Assembly: GCF_900142295.1 (NCBI RefSeq) | Contig: NZ_FSRL01000001.1 | Location: 992,001-1,056,000, forward strand | Direction: 5' to 3' | DNA from: Vannielia litorea | GTDB lineage: Bacteria; Pseudomonadota; Alphaproteobacteria; Rhodobacterales; Rhodobacteraceae | DNA length: 64,000 nucleotides | Part shown: positions 16,704-25,700 of the stretch, piece by piece | Numbering within the stretch: the first letter of the stretch is position 1 | Layout of the letters: each line of letters begins with the position of its first letter | Program-made: the position numbers and the translations under genes | Notes under the pieces: generated by a model | What the model saw: the letters and a program-made list of their open reading frames with translations, nothing else | The model's database searches: none | What the model was told of the DNA's origin: nothing

Positions 16704-17888
16704 TCATTTCGTCAGGCTCTTCATGCCTGCCGTCAACCCTTCGAGGGTCATCGGGACCATCCGGTTCTCGAAGATCTCGCGGATCATTGCGATCGACTGG
16801 GTATAGCCCCAGTGGCGCTCGGGCACCGGGTTGATCCAGAGGGACTGCGGCCATTGGGCGCGGGCGCGGGCGAGCCATGTGGCGCCACTTTCCTCGTTCC
16901 AATGCTCATTGGCGCCGCCGGGGTAGGCGACCTCGTAGGGCGACATGGAGGCGTCTCCGACGAAGATCGCGCGGTAGTCGGGCCCGTAGGTGTTGAGCAC
17001 CTCCCAGGTGGGCGTCTGCTCGGACCAGCGGCGGCGGTTGTCGCGCCAGAGGCCCTCGTAGAGGCAATTGTGAAAATAGTAGTATTCGAGGTGCTTGAAC
17101 TCGGCGCGGGCGGCGGAGAAGAGCTCTTCGACCACCTTGATATGCGGGTCCATCGAGCCGCCGACATCGAGGAACAAGAGCACCTTCACGGCATTGCGCC
17201 GCTCGGGGCGGGTCTTGACGTCGAGGTGGCCGTGCTCGGCGGTGGCACGGATGGTGCCGTCGAGGTCCAGCTCCTCGTGGGCGCCGTCGCGGGCCCATCG
17301 GCGCAGGCGCTTCAGGGCCACCTTGATGTTGCGGGTGCCGAGCTCCACGGTGTCGTCGAGATTGCGGAATTCCCTTTTGTCCCAGACTTTTACGGCGCGT
17401 TGATGACGTGATTTATCCTGCCCGATTCGCACGCCCTCGGGGTTGTAGCCATAGGCGCCGAAGGGCGAAGTGCCGGCGGTGCCGATCCACTTGTTGCCGC
17501 CCTGGTGGCGGCCCTGCTGCTCTTTCAGGCGGTCGCGCAGGGTTTCCATCAGCTTCTCGAAGCCGCCTGCCGCCTCGATCTCGGCCATCTCCTCTGGCGT
17601 CAGGCGCTTTTCGGCCTGCTTGCGGAGCCAGTCGGCGGGCAGGTCGACGGCCTCCAGCACGGCCTCGAGCGGGATGCTCTCGATCCCCTTGAAGGCATGT
17701 GAGAACGCCTGGTCAAAGCGGTCGAGATGGCGCTCGTCCTTTACCAGGCAGGTGCGGGCGAGATAATAAAAAGCCGTGATGTCGTAAGTGGTTAGCCCCG
17801 CCGACACGGCATCGAGAAAGCCCAGGTGTTCCCGAAGCGTTACCGGAACGCCCGCCTTTCGGAGGGTCTGAAAGAAGGGCAGGAACAT
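16704..17888 (-). CDS. VWA domain protein, CoxE-like
   Basis: A 394-residue cytoplasmic protein with a C-terminal von Willebrand factor A domain. The metal-site loop reads LFLDVGGSMDPHIK near residue 205, so the first Ser of the D-x-S-x-S motif is Gly while the last Ser is kept. The N-terminal half begins MFLPFFQTLRKAGVPV, typical of CoxE-like proteins, which usually act with a MoxR-type AAA ATPase; no such ATPase is in the window. GDASMSPYE near 300 is also characteristic. The ATG at 17888 was chosen over a GTG seven codons upstream because the family begins with MFLPFF. Its specific target is unknown. Confidence 0.85.
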   Translation of the reverse strand: MFLPFFQTLRKAGVPVTLREHLGFLDAVSAGLTTYDITAFYYLARTCLVKDERHLDRFDQAFSHAFKGIESIPLEAVLEAVDLPADWLRKQAEKRLTPEEMAEIEAAGGFEKLMETLRDRLKEQQGRHQGGNKWIGTAGTSPFGAYGYNPEGVRIGQDKSRHQRAVKVWDKREFRNLDDTVELGTRNIKVALKRLRRWARDGAHEELDLDGTIRATAEHGHLDVKTRPERRNAVKVLLFLDVGGSMDPHIKVVEELFSAARAEFKHLEYYYFHNCLYEGLWRDNRRRWSEQTPTWEVLNTYGPDYRAIFVGDASMSPYEVAYPGGANEHWNEESGATWLARARAQWPQSLWINPVPERHWGYTQSIAMIREIFENRMVPMTLEGLTAGMKSLTK

Positions 17889-17931
17889 GGGGGCAGGGTG
17901 GGGCCGCAAGCGGGGGCGGTCAAGGCCCGGT

Positions 17932-18282
17932 TCACGTGTCGGCGAACTTGATCGACTCGCCGCAGCCGCAGGCCTCGGTCACATTGGGGTTGTTGAACTT
18001 GAAGCCGGACTCCAGAAGCGAGGTTTCATAGTCGATCTCGGTGCCGAAGAGGAACATCTGCGCCATCGGCGCGATCATCACGCGCGCGCCGTCCTGCTCC
18101 ACGACCTCGTCATGGGCATTGACCTCGGTGGCGTATTCCATCGTGTATTCCATCCCAGCACAGCCGCCCTTCTTGACGCCGATGCGCAGGCCCTGGTGGC
18201 CGTCGCGGGCCATCAGCCTGGCGATCTCCGCCACGGCGCGGGGGGTGATGGTGACGGCTTGCTTGCCGGGAATGCCGAACAT
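17932..18282 (-). CDS. A-type Fe-S cluster carrier (IscA/SufA/ErpA family)
   Basis: A 116-residue HesB-like protein expected to receive and pass on [2Fe-2S] or [4Fe-4S] clusters to apo-enzymes. The three ligand cysteines are present: one in KKGGCAGMEYTM near 40 and two in ACGCGESIKF at the C-terminus. AVTITPRAVAEIARLM is the usual N-terminal helix. The ATG at 18282 (MFGIPGKQAV) is preferred over an in-frame start seven codons upstream, on family alignment. Not next to other isc or suf genes except the DUF59 SufT-like gene about 1.5 kb away. I cannot assign it to Isc, Suf or Erp from sequence alone. Confidence 0.92.
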   Translation of the reverse strand: MFGIPGKQAVTITPRAVAEIARLMARDGHQGLRIGVKKGGCAGMEYTMEYATEVNAHDEVVEQDGARVMIAPMAQMFLFGTEIDYETSLLESGFKFNNPNVTEACGCGESIKFADT

Positions 18283-18347
18283 GGGTGTGCTCCTTTGGCC
18301 CATATGTAGGCCGCGAGGGGCGGTGGCTCAAGGGTGCTGTGGGGGGT

Positions 18348-18371
18348 GGAAAATCTTCACGAAGATTTTCC
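18348..18371. repeat. Perfect inverted repeat GGAAAATCTTC/GAAGATTTTCC
   Basis: 11-bp arms with a 2-base AC centre, AT-rich in a GC-rich setting. It lies between the Fe-S carrier start and the end of the glycerophosphodiesterase gene. The sequence reminds me of a short intergenic palindrome common in Rhodobacteraceae. It is either a repeat or a protein-binding site for the Fe-S carrier promoter. Confidence 0.5.
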
Positions 18372-18414
18372 GGCCCAGGCAGGACTCCCGGCGAAGGAGC
18401 CGCCGTGGGGGGAG

Positions 18415-18445
18415 GGCGCCCCGCGCGCCGGACGCGCAGGGCGCC
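18415..18445 (-). terminator. GC-rich stem-loop after the glycerophosphodiesterase gene
   Basis: A 13-bp stem (18415-18427 with 18433-18445, one mismatch) with a 5-base loop, starting 6 bases after the stop at 18452 on the minus strand. There is no T-run, so it may block or stabilise the 3' end rather than act as a full terminator. Confidence 0.4.
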
Positions 18446-18451
18446 AAGGGC

Positions 18452-19654
18452 TCAGAGGCCCATGCAGTTGGCGTAGAAGGTGACCGTGGCGGGCCAGTCG
18501 GAGAAGATGCCTTCAACTTCAACGTCTTGGGCCAGGGCGTCGACCAGCTCGTAGATATCGCCGTCACTGTCGGTGATCTCGGTGGTCGAGTTGTAGTACC
18601 AGCCGCCGCCCGAGGCGAGGGGGCCGGAGCGCTCGAGCGACCAGGTGATGAGCTTGAGGCCTGCCTCCCTGGCCGCCTTGGCATAGGCGGAGGCGGCGTA
18701 GGTGCCGTTCTCGGGGGTGACCAGCATGTTCATCGAGGGGGCGAGATATTGCACGCCGCGGGCCTTCAGATCGGCGAAATCCTCGGCCCAGGTCTCGGGG
18801 GTCTGCTCGTCGAAGCCCTCGGCGGGCTCCACGAGAAACACGGCCTGCTTGCCGAATTCCGGTTCGTTCTCAACCCAGTAGAGGACATCCTCGAGGTTGA
18901 AGGACTGCGGGAAGACCTGGCTCGGATCGACACCGGCGGCCTTGTACTCGTCGATCATCTTCTGGGCGTAGTCGGCCTGGGTGAAGCCGTTGAAGGGCAT
19001 CTCGACGGAGGGCGATTTGAGCTCGGGGGTCATCTTGACGCCCAGCTCCTTGAACAGCTCGATCGACTCGGCGTGGGTGAGGATGGTGGGCTCCTGCACG
19101 TAGAGCGCGGTGCGCCAGCCGGCGATGCCGCCCTGATACTCCTCAGCCGTGGTGGCGGCGCTGTCGGCGCTGTCCATCTTGGGCATCAGGCTCTTGAATT
19201 CGCTCAGGGAAAGCTCGCTGGTGCGGCACTCGGCCGCGGCCTTCGTCTCGCCGGAGGCGGGGCTGAAGGGGGTGGCGCAGGTGGCGGCGAGATCGCTGAC
19301 CAGGATGTCGGTGGTGGTGTGCAGGTCGTTCTGGGCGTGACGGCAGACCAGTTCGAGATCCTTGGTGAAGGTCACGTCGCATTCGCCGATGCCCGCTCCC
19401 ATGGCCGCGCCGGCGCGGTAGCTCTCGGCGGTGTGCTCGGGAAACATCATCGGCGCACCGCGGTGGGCGATGGAAAAGTCAGACTTTGCAATGGGTTGGC
19501 CGAGGCAGCTTTGCAGCTTTGTCTTCAGCTCGCCCTCGGGCAGCTTGCCGATCAGATAGGCCGGGCGGGGGCCGTAGCCGTCGAGCGGGGCGGCGGCGAA
19601 GGCCGGGGCGGCAGTGCTCAAGGCTAGGGCGGCGAGAAGGGGGATCTGGCGCAT
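18452..19654 (-). CDS. Periplasmic glycerophosphodiester phosphodiesterase
   Basis: A 400-residue secreted enzyme of the GlpQ/GDPD fold that hydrolyses glycerophosphodiesters to glycerol-3-phosphate and an alcohol. It has a signal peptide ([20 protein letters not shown], cleaved near residue 20). The catalytic motif [12 protein letters not shown] is near 65, the metal-binding E-x-D is in GIGECDVTF near 91, the second His in [10 protein letters not shown] near 103 and the E-x-K in MTPELKSPS near 210. The C-terminus [12 protein letters not shown] is typical. The ATG at 19654 has AAGGAG 8-9 bases upstream; an upstream in-frame start lacks a ribosome site. No ugp or glpT genes are adjacent. Confidence 0.92.
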   Translation of the reverse strand: MRQIPLLAALALSTAAPAFAAAPLDGYGPRPAYLIGKLPEGELKTKLQSCLGQPIAKSDFSIAHRGAPMMFPEHTAESYRAGAAMGAGIGECDVTFTKDLELVCRHAQNDLHTTTDILVSDLAATCATPFSPASGETKAAAECRTSELSLSEFKSLMPKMDSADSAATTAEEYQGGIAGWRTALYVQEPTILTHAESIELFKELGVKMTPELKSPSVEMPFNGFTQADYAQKMIDEYKAAGVDPSQVFPQSFNLEDVLYWVENEPEFGKQAVFLVEPAEGFDEQTPETWAEDFADLKARGVQYLAPSMNMLVTPENGTYAASAYAKAAREAGLKLITWSLERSGPLASGGGWYYNSTTEITDSDGDIYELVDALAQDVEVEGIFSDWPATVTFYANCMGL

Positions 19655-19761
19655 TTGGTGCGACTCCTTGGTTTGCGATGGGCGCAAGAAAGGGTCGGTG
19701 TGTGACGCCCGCAAAACGGCTGCGTGACGTTCAGGTGAATTTGCGCAAGGCCCTGGAAGGG

Positions 19762-20124
19762 TTACATGAATCCGAGTTCGAGGCGGGCCTCGTCGCTCAT
19801 CATCTCCATGCCCCAGGGCGGCTCCCAGGTGATCTCGACATCGACCTGCTTGACGCCGGGGATGGGCTCGATGGCATCGGCCAGCCAGCCGGGCATCTCG
19901 CCGGCCACGGGGCAGCCCGGCGCGGTGAGCGACATGATGACGTTCACCTCGTTCTCGGGCGAGATGGCGAGCGTGTAGACCAGGCCGAGGTCATAGATAT
20001 TTACAGGGATTTCAGGGTCATAGACCGTGCGGCACGCCTCGACGATCTGCTCGTAGAGCGGATGATCGGTAGAGGAAGGCTGGATCAGCGGGGTGCCTTC
20101 GAGGGGGGGCGTGTCTTCGGGCAT
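19762..20124 (-). CDS. SufT-like DUF59/MIP18 Fe-S assembly protein
   Basis: A 120-residue protein of the DUF59 (MIP18) family, linked to iron-sulfur cluster maturation. Diagnostic segments are [20 protein letters not shown] near 34-53, [17 protein letters not shown] near 69 with the reactive Cys, and [15 protein letters not shown] near 100. The ATG at 20124 follows AGGAG. It resembles PaaD of the phenylacetate block at 30398 but lacks PaaD's C-terminal zinc ribbon. It lies within 2 kb of the A-type Fe-S carrier, which supports an Fe-S role, but no sufBCD is in the window. Confidence 0.92.
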   Translation of the reverse strand: MPEDTPPLEGTPLIQPSSTDHPLYEQIVEACRTVYDPEIPVNIYDLGLVYTLAISPENEVNVIMSLTAPGCPVAGEMPGWLADAIEPIPGVKQVDVEITWEPPWGMEMMSDEARLELGFM

Positions 20125-20253
20125 GGATCTGGTGGCTCCTGTTCCTGAGGGTTTACATAGGAGAAAGGGGCCGGTGCGGCAAGGGCAGGGTGTTGCGCGC
20201 ACGGTGCGGTAACGCCTGGTCGATTTTCGGCATTAACCGCAGGGAGGTCACAG

Positions 20254-20289
20254 GCACAACCCATGCACAAGTGATGCACATCCCATGCA
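20254..20289. repeat. Two direct repeats GCACAWCCCATGCA, 22 bases apart
   Basis: GCACAACCCATGCA (20254-20267) and GCACATCCCATGCA (20276-20289) differ at one base and are spaced 22 bases apart, two helical turns. They lie upstream of the SufT-like gene (minus strand) and just after the DUF6525 stop. They could be paired regulator sites; no regulator is known. Confidence 0.4.
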
Positions 20290-20311
20290 TACGCGATTTC
20301 GGGCGTGATGG

Positions 20312-20632
20312 TTAAGTGAACGGTGCGTGCGGTGGGCGCCCGGGCGGCGCGGGTATGGCCGCAGGATGGAGCGGCCCCCAGGTGGGCGGCGCGTCGCGCA
20401 GGAGGGTGCTGGCCTCGAGCTGGTCGAGCCGGGCGAGCGCCGCCTGGACATCGCCGTCATGCCGGGCCAGCGCGCGGTTGAAGGCGCGCAGTGCGGAGCG
20501 GGCCGACCACGGAAGGGCGGCGCGTGAGAGCCAACCCCGGAGCGCGGGTGGCAGGCTGTCGTAGGCGCGCATCGGGCTGGCTCCGCGCCGCCGCCGGCGG
20601 GGCAGGGAGGTGGCGAGGTTGCGGCGGGTCAT
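20312..20632 (-). CDS. DUF6525 family protein
   Basis: A 106-residue basic protein. The N-terminus carries Arg-rich [22 protein letters not shown], and the [22 protein letters not shown] core is the DUF6525 signature, found in my experience in Rhodobacterales. The ATG overlaps the stop of the COG0523 GTPase upstream (ATGA), so the two are translationally coupled and would share the Zur-like control. The tail after residue 80 is Pro-rich and probably disordered. Function unknown. Confidence 0.75.
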   Translation of the reverse strand: MTRRNLATSLPRRRRRGASPMRAYDSLPPALRGWLSRAALPWSARSALRAFNRALARHDGDVQAALARLDQLEASTLLRDAPPTWGPLHPAAIPAPPGRPPHAPFT

Positions 20633-21843
20633 GCCGGCTCGGGCTCGGCCGCGCGCCAGCCGGGGAAGGGATCGGGGAGGTGGCGCCAATTCTCCGAGAG
20701 CGCATCGGTCCCGGGCATCAGGGCGGCGTCGAGTGCGGCCGTTATGGCGGGCTGGTCCATGCCGGCGCCGATGAAGACCAGCTCCTGCCGCCGGTCGCCG
20801 TAGGGCTCCTGCCAGTGGTGGTCGATGTAGCGCCGCGCCTCGGGGTGCGTGGGCCATCGCTCCTGCGGGACCGAGGCCCACCAGCGGCCCATGGGTTTGA
20901 CCGAGGAGAGCGCCCCGGCGAGCGAATACTCGGCCAGCCAGTCGGGGCGCGTGGCGATCCAGAAATGCCCTTTGGCGCGGATCACGCCGGGCAGCGGGCC
21001 GTTCAGCACGGCGTGGATCTTCTCGGGGTGGAAGGGCGCGCGGGCGCGGTAGGTGAAGGAGCTGACGCCGTATTCCTCGGTTTCGGGCACATGGTCGGCG
21101 AAGCCGTAGAGCTCCTTGGCCCAGAGCGGGTGTTCGTGGGCGGTCTCGAAGTCGAAGAGCCCTGTGCCCAGGATCGCGGAGGGGGTGACGGCGCCGTAAT
21201 CGGCCTCGATGATCCTGGCGTCGGGATTGAGGGAAGTCACGATCAGGCGGGCGGCGCGGCGGGCGTTGTCGCCTGCGGTGGTGACCTTGTTCAGAACCAC
21301 GACGTCGGCAAACTCGATCTGCTCGACCAGCAGATCGACGAGGGTGCGCTCATCCTCGGGGCCGAGGCTCTCGCCCCGGTCGCGCAGGAAGTCGTGGCTG
21401 GCGTAGTCGCGCAGCAGGTTGGCGGCATCGACCACGGTGACCATGGTATCGAGCCGGGCGACATCGGAGAGGCTGGCGCCAGCCTCGTCGCGGAACTCGA
21501 AGGTTGTGGCGACGGGGAGCGGCTCGGAGATGCCGGAGCTTTCGATCAGCAGGTAGTCGAAGCGGTTCATCTCGGCGAGACGGCGGACCTCGGTGAGCAG
21601 GTCGTCGCGCAGGGTGCAGCAGATGCAGCCGTTGGTCATTTCGACCAGTGTTTCATCGGTGTGCGAGAGGTTGGCGCCGCCGTCGCGGATGAGGTCGGCG
21701 TCGATGTTCACGTCGGACATGTCGTTGACGATGACCGCCACGCGCAGGCCCTCGCGGTTGGAGAGCACGGCGTTGAGCAGGGTGGTCTTGCCCGCGCCGA
21801 GGAAGCCGGAGAGGACGGTGACGGGGAGGCGGGTATCGGGCAT
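20629..21843 (-). CDS. COG0523 (CobW-like) GTPase, probable zinc metallochaperone
   Basis: A 404-residue G3E GTPase. The Walker A motif is [18 protein letters not shown] near 11, the metal-binding C-x-C-C is [13 protein letters not shown] near 74, the G3E Walker [12 protein letters not shown] is near 98 and NKVTT near 178 is the guanine-binding loop. The C-terminal CobW domain follows ([15 protein letters not shown] near 270). COG0523 members include CobW and zinc-responsive ZigA/ZNG1-type chaperones. A Zur-like palindrome lies 16 bases upstream of the ATG and no cobN is nearby, so the zinc subgroup is more likely. It heads a short operon with DUF6525. Confidence 0.92.
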   Translation of the reverse strand: MPDTRLPVTVLSGFLGAGKTTLLNAVLSNREGLRVAVIVNDMSDVNIDADLIRDGGANLSHTDETLVEMTNGCICCTLRDDLLTEVRRLAEMNRFDYLLIESSGISEPLPVATTFEFRDEAGASLSDVARLDTMVTVVDAANLLRDYASHDFLRDRGESLGPEDERTLVDLLVEQIEFADVVVLNKVTTAGDNARRAARLIVTSLNPDARIIEADYGAVTPSAILGTGLFDFETAHEHPLWAKELYGFADHVPETEEYGVSSFTYRARAPFHPEKIHAVLNGPLPGVIRAKGHFWIATRPDWLAEYSLAGALSSVKPMGRWWASVPQERWPTHPEARRYIDHHWQEPYGDRRQELVFIGAGMDQPAITAALDAALMPGTDALSENWRHLPDPFPGWRAAEPEPA

Positions 21844-21858
21844 GGGACTCACTGTAGG

Positions 21859-21872
21859 TATGTTATAACATA
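21859..21872. promoter_or_regulatory. Zur-like operator upstream of the COG0523 GTPase
   Basis: TATGTTATAACATA is a perfect 14-bp palindrome, AT-rich in GC-rich DNA, 16 bases before the GTPase ATG (minus strand). It matches the core of Zur boxes of proteobacteria (TGTTATA-n-TATAACA type). Overlapping AT-rich sequence extends to 21880. Regulation of COG0523 genes by Zur is well known in other bacteria; Zur binding here is inferred. Confidence 0.7.
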
Positions 21873-21923
21873 ACAATACAGGGACCGCGGGCCGGGTGCA
21901 AGCGGTCGGCGGGGCGTGATGGG

Positions 21924-23429
21924 CTAGAGAATCGGGCCGATGGTCGCGACGGCGTTCTGCCAGATCCGCTGGCGCAGGGGCCAGCCGCGGACCGTGGCCA
22001 GGGTGATCTCCTTCGAACGGGCGAGATACTCGGCCTGGCGCGCCTCGATGGTCGCGGTGGTGGCGCGGTCGTGCAGCAGGATGTTGTTCTCGTAGTTCAG
22101 GTCGAAGCTGCGCAGGTCGAGGTTGGAGGAGCCGATAAGGGCGGTGGCCCCGTCGATCGTGAGGGTCTTGGCGTGCAGCAGCCCGCCCTCGAACTCGTGG
22201 ATCCGGCAGCCGGCCTCGAGCAGCTGGCGGTAGTAGCTGCGGGAGGCGGCGCGGACGATCAGGCTGTCGTTCCGGCGCGGGAAGACGAGGGTGGTGGCGA
22301 CGCCGCGGTTGGCGGCGGCGGCGAGGGCGGAGAGCACTGTGGCGTCGGGGACGAAGTAGGGGGTGGTCAGCGTGATGCGCTCCTGCGCGGCGGCCAGCAG
22401 GGTGGCGAAGAGCTGGGGCGTGGCGCCGGGGCGGAGAGTGGGGCCGTCGCCCAGGGCGACGGCGGGAAAGCCGGGAGCGGGAGATGCGAGGGTCGGGTCC
22501 GAGGATGACGGGGCGCGGGGGGCGGGAGATGCGAGGGCCGGGGCCGGGGATGACGGGGCGCGGGCGGGGGCGATGGCGAGCTGGGTGAGCGGGGTGCCGG
22601 TGGCGGCCATCCAGTCGGAGGCGAAGAGCAGGGCGTTCTGGGTGACGACCGGGCCGGTGAAGCGCAGCATGATGTCGACCCAGGGCGCGAAGCGGTGCTT
22701 GGGCCGGAAGGCCGGGTCGGCGGCATTGCCGGAGCCGCACCAGGTGACCCGGCCGTCGATGACGGTGATCTTGCGGTGGTTGCGCAGGTCGATCCGGGCG
22801 GTCAGCAGGGTGCGGAGCGGCTTGTCGAGGGGCAGGGCGGTGGCGGTGTGCACGCCGGCATCGCCCATCTCCTTCCAGAGGGCGGAGCGCAGCATGGCCC
22901 GCGACCCCAGCGCATCGGCCATGGCGCGGACCAGAACGCCGCGGCGGGCGGCGCGGATCAGGGCGCGCGCCAGCGCCGTGCCGGTCTCGTCCTGCAACCA
23001 GATGTAGAACATCACGTGGACGTGGTCGGTGGCGGCGTCGATGTCGGCGATCATCGCGTCGCGGGCGGCGGCGCCATCCTCCAGCAGGGTGGCCTCGTTG
23101 CCGGGCGCGGGGGTGAAGCCGTTGATCGAGGCGGCGGTGCGGAAGGCGGGGCGGATCTGGGGCGGCAGCGCGCTGGTGGCATCGGTCTGCGGGTGGGCGC
23201 GGAGCCACTCGTCGATCTGGGCGAAAATGTAGCTGTCGTGCCGGGCCGCCTCGTGGCCGATGTCGACCTCGCCGAAGAGGAAATAGGCGGCGGTGCCGAT
23301 GTAGGGCACGGCGGCCAGCACCACGAACCAGGCCATGCGGGCGGGCGGCGAGAGGTCGTCGCGCAGCAGGATGCGCAGGGTGAAGCCGATGACCAGCAGG
23401 GCGTGGAGGGTGAGGAGCAGGGTGATCAT
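21924..23429 (-). CDS. cls: Cardiolipin synthase (phospholipase D family)
   Basis: A 501-residue membrane enzyme that condenses phosphatidylglycerol (or related donors) to cardiolipin. Two N-terminal transmembrane helices (about 2-20 and 30-51) are followed by two HKD motifs: [18 protein letters not shown] near 216 and [18 protein letters not shown] near 418, the PLD signature. Between them, residues about 288-318 form a Pro/Ala/Ser-rich insert made of two 15-residue repeats encoded by a 45-base DNA repeat (see 22477). This makes the protein longer than the usual 470-485 residues. It starts 3 bases after the stop of the endonuclease-like gene, so the two form an operon. Confidence 0.94.
   Translation of the reverse strand: MITLLLTLHALLVIGFTLRILLRDDLSPPARMAWFVVLAAVPYIGTAAYFLFGEVDIGHEAARHDSYIFAQIDEWLRAHPQTDATSALPPQIRPAFRTAASINGFTPAPGNEATLLEDGAAARDAMIADIDAATDHVHVMFYIWLQDETGTALARALIRAARRGVLVRAMADALGSRAMLRSALWKEMGDAGVHTATALPLDKPLRTLLTARIDLRNHRKITVIDGRVTWCGSGNAADPAFRPKHRFAPWVDIMLRFTGPVVTQNALLFASDWMAATGTPLTQLAIAPARAPSSPAPALASPAPRAPSSSDPTLASPAPGFPAVALGDGPTLRPGATPQLFATLLAAAQERITLTTPYFVPDATVLSALAAAANRGVATTLVFPRRNDSLIVRAASRSYYRQLLEAGCRIHEFEGGLLHAKTLTIDGATALIGSSNLDLRSFDLNYENNILLHDRATTATIEARQAEYLARSKEITLATVRGWPLRQRIWQNAVATIGPIL
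22477..22566. repeat. In-frame tandem 45-base repeat inside cls
   Basis: Two direct copies (22477-22521 and 22522-22566) are identical at 41 of 45 positions. Each contains GAGATGCGAGGG, CCGAGGATGACGG or close variants, matching the intergenic palindromes at 29185-29342 (GAGATCCTCGGG...CCCGAGGATGACGG) and 16653. The copies keep the cls frame and encode two RAPSS-x-x-x-x-LASPAP units. Confidence 0.75.
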
Positions 23430-23432
23430 GGG

Positions 23433-24074
23433 TCAGCCTTGCAGGTCGAGCACGATGGGCAGGTGGTCGGAGGCGCGGGCGGCGGCGGGCGAGTGGTGCA
23501 CATGGGCCGAGGCGTGGCTGACCCCGAGCAGGGCGAAGCGGTCGAGCGCGACGGTGGGCCGGGAGGCGTGAAAGCTGGGGCCGGGCGCGAGGAGGCGAAA
23601 GTGCGAGGCCTCGCCCTTGCGCCCGCGCCACATGTTGAAATCGCCGCCGATCACCACCGGCCCCTCGGGAAAGCGGCTTTCCAGCGTGGAGAGCTGGCGG
23701 GTGCGGGTGCGGGGGGTGAGGCCGAGGTGGACGCCGACCACGGTGACGCCGGCGACCCGAGCGGCGACGGCCCCGCGGGGCTCCAGCGAGGGCAGGTGCA
23801 GGCGCTGGGGCCGTTCGGTGCGCAGCCGCGACAGGATGGCGTTGCCGTGCCAGCCGTGGCTCGCCGGGCGCAGGTTGACCGGGGCGAAGCGGTAGCCCAT
23901 GTCGCCCAGCGCCTCGGCGGGCAGCACGCCCGCGCGGGAGCCGAAGCGGCGGTCGGCCTCCTGGAGCAGGACCACGTCGGCGTCGATCTCCTCGAGCACC
24001 GCGAGGATGCGGGCCGGGTCGCGCCGCCAGTCGAGCCCGACGGCCTTGCGGATGTTGTAGCTGGCGATCCTCAT
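23433..24074 (-). CDS. Endonuclease/exonuclease/phosphatase family protein
   Basis: A 213-residue protein with the DNase I-like fold. It begins [15 protein letters not shown]. The catalytic Glu is in [12 protein letters not shown] near 38, the His and acidic loop in [15 protein letters not shown] near 122, GDFNMWRG near 147 and the terminal [11 protein letters not shown] near 203. All metal and catalytic positions of the family are present. Coupled to cls by a 3-base gap, as in many proteobacteria where this small EEP protein precedes a cardiolipin synthase. It may process phospholipid or nucleic-acid substrates; the actual substrate is not known. Confidence 0.9.
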   Translation of the reverse strand: MRIASYNIRKAVGLDWRRDPARILAVLEEIDADVVLLQEADRRFGSRAGVLPAEALGDMGYRFAPVNLRPASHGWHGNAILSRLRTERPQRLHLPSLEPRGAVAARVAGVTVVGVHLGLTPRTRTRQLSTLESRFPEGPVVIGGDFNMWRGRKGEASHFRLLAPGPSFHASRPTVALDRFALLGVSHASAHVHHSPAAARASDHLPIVLDLQG

Positions 24075-24241
24075 CTGCGGCGCAGGGGGCGCGACGGGGA
24101 GCGCGACGGGGGGCGGGTCGGGGCGGCGGCAGGGGGCATGACGATCTCTCCGGGGCGGGCTGCAATACAGGGTGCCGCCTGGGGGCGGGGAGTCAATGCG
24201 GAGCGGGGGCGCGGGGTTCCGGCGGGTGGCGCGCTTCGGGG

Positions 24242-25636
24242 TCAGGCCTTGCGGCGGCGGACGTGCTTGGGCCTCACGTGATGCTCGATCTCGTCGTAGA
24301 GCTTGCCGACCACGTTCTTGCCGGTGGCCGCCTCGATCCCCTCGAAGCCGGGCGAGCTGTTGACCTCCAGCACGCGCGGGCCCTCGGCGGCGCGCAGCAT
24401 GTCGACCCCGGCCATGCCCAGCCCGAAGGCGCGGGCGGCGCGGGCGGCCGTTTCGCGCTCTTCCCTGGAGATCCGCACGGCGGTGGCGGTGCCGCCGCGG
24501 TGCAGGTTGGAGCGGAAGTCGCCCTCGGCGCCCTTGCGCTTCATCGAGGCCACCACCTTGCCGCCGACCACGAGGCAGCGGATGTCCTCGCCGGCGGCCT
24601 CCTTCACGAAGTCCTGCACCAGGAAGTTGGCGTTGAGGCCGCGGAAGGCGTCGATCACCGACTCGGCGGCCTTGCGGGTTTCGGCCAGCACCACGCCCTT
24701 GCCCTGGGTGCTTTCCAGCAGCTTGACGATCAGCGGCGCGTTGCCCGCCAGCGCGATCAGGTTGTGGGTGTCCTTGGGCGAGGCGGCGAAGGCGGTGTCG
24801 GGCATGGGCACCTTGGCGCGCGACATGATCTGATGCGCGTGGAGCTTGTCGCGGGAAGCGGTGATGCCGTGCGACGGGTTGACCGAGAAGGTGCCGATGG
24901 TCTCGAACTGGCGCACGATGGCGGTGCCGTACTGGGTGACGGAGGCGCCGATCCGGGGGATCACCGCGTCGTAGCGGGGCAGGCGCTTGCCGTCGTAATG
25001 CACCTCGGGCGCGAGGGTGGAGATGGCCATGTAGCAGCGGGTGGTGTCGATCACCTCCACGGTATGGCCGCGCTTCTCGCCCTCCTCGACCAGGCGGCGG
25101 GTGGAATGGTTGTTCTCGCGCGAGAGCACGGCGATGCGCAGGGCGCGCGGCGGCTGGGCGGCGCGGACGGAGGGGCTGTGGTAGACCTCGTAATCCAGCT
25201 CGGGCTGGCAGAAGCGGTCGGTCGCGTGGATGTTGATCGCCTCGTGCAGGGCCTGCCGGCCGAGCAGCATCCGGGAGGCCATGGTGGAGCGGTCGGTCAG
25301 CGTGACCTCGATGGGCCAGCGGGTGCCGGCGACCTCGAGCGGGGTTTCGATGACGTAGCGTAGTTCCTTCTCGCCGTTGGAGGAGGTGATCTCGCGGCGG
25401 TCGGAAATGGCGGCGGAGCAGGGGATCAGCAGATCCTCCCGGCCGGGAATCGGGTGCACGGTGAATCGCACCTTGGGCCGCGCCTGGGGGCCGAAGGTTT
25501 CGATGTCGGAGGCGTGCAGCGCCGAGGTGCGGGCGCCGGTATCGACCTTGGCCCTCAGGGCCGGCAGGCCCAGCGCGGGCAGGGCGATCCATTCTTCCCA
25601 GCCGAACTGGAGGGGGGTGGGCGCGGGACCGGTCAT
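24242..25636 (-). CDS. rimK: RimB-like protease fused to RimK-type ATP-grasp ligase
   Basis: 464 residues with two domains. Residues about 8-140 form a retropepsin-like aspartic protease domain (PF05618, RimB type) with the catalytic [16 protein letters not shown] near 25. Residues about 160-455 are a RimK ATP-grasp ligase that adds glutamate to ribosomal protein S6 or related targets: [80 protein letters not shown]. In Pseudomonas rimA, rimB and rimK are separate genes of one operon. The second ATG (25636) has AGGAG 11 bases upstream; the ATG seven codons earlier lacks one. It is divergent from tgt, 64 bases apart. Confidence 0.88.
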   Translation of the reverse strand: MTGPAPTPLQFGWEEWIALPALGLPALRAKVDTGARTSALHASDIETFGPQARPKVRFTVHPIPGREDLLIPCSAAISDRREITSSNGEKELRYVIETPLEVAGTRWPIEVTLTDRSTMASRMLLGRQALHEAINIHATDRFCQPELDYEVYHSPSVRAAQPPRALRIAVLSRENNHSTRRLVEEGEKRGHTVEVIDTTRCYMAISTLAPEVHYDGKRLPRYDAVIPRIGASVTQYGTAIVRQFETIGTFSVNPSHGITASRDKLHAHQIMSRAKVPMPDTAFAASPKDTHNLIALAGNAPLIVKLLESTQGKGVVLAETRKAAESVIDAFRGLNANFLVQDFVKEAAGEDIRCLVVGGKVVASMKRKGAEGDFRSNLHRGGTATAVRISREERETAARAARAFGLGMAGVDMLRAAEGPRVLEVNSSPGFEGIEAATGKNVVGKLYDEIEHHVRPKHVRRRKA

Positions 25637-25700
25637 GGGAGGCTGGCTCCTTGGCATTTGGTTTCAACTGTCGGATATGGAGCGCCAAGGAGACGGTCTC

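Noticed and set aside
20629..21843. Reading the COG0523 GTPase as CobW of cobalamin synthesis
   Set aside because: No cobN is adjacent, cobS/cobT lie about 35 kb away, and the Zur-like operator points to the zinc subgroup.
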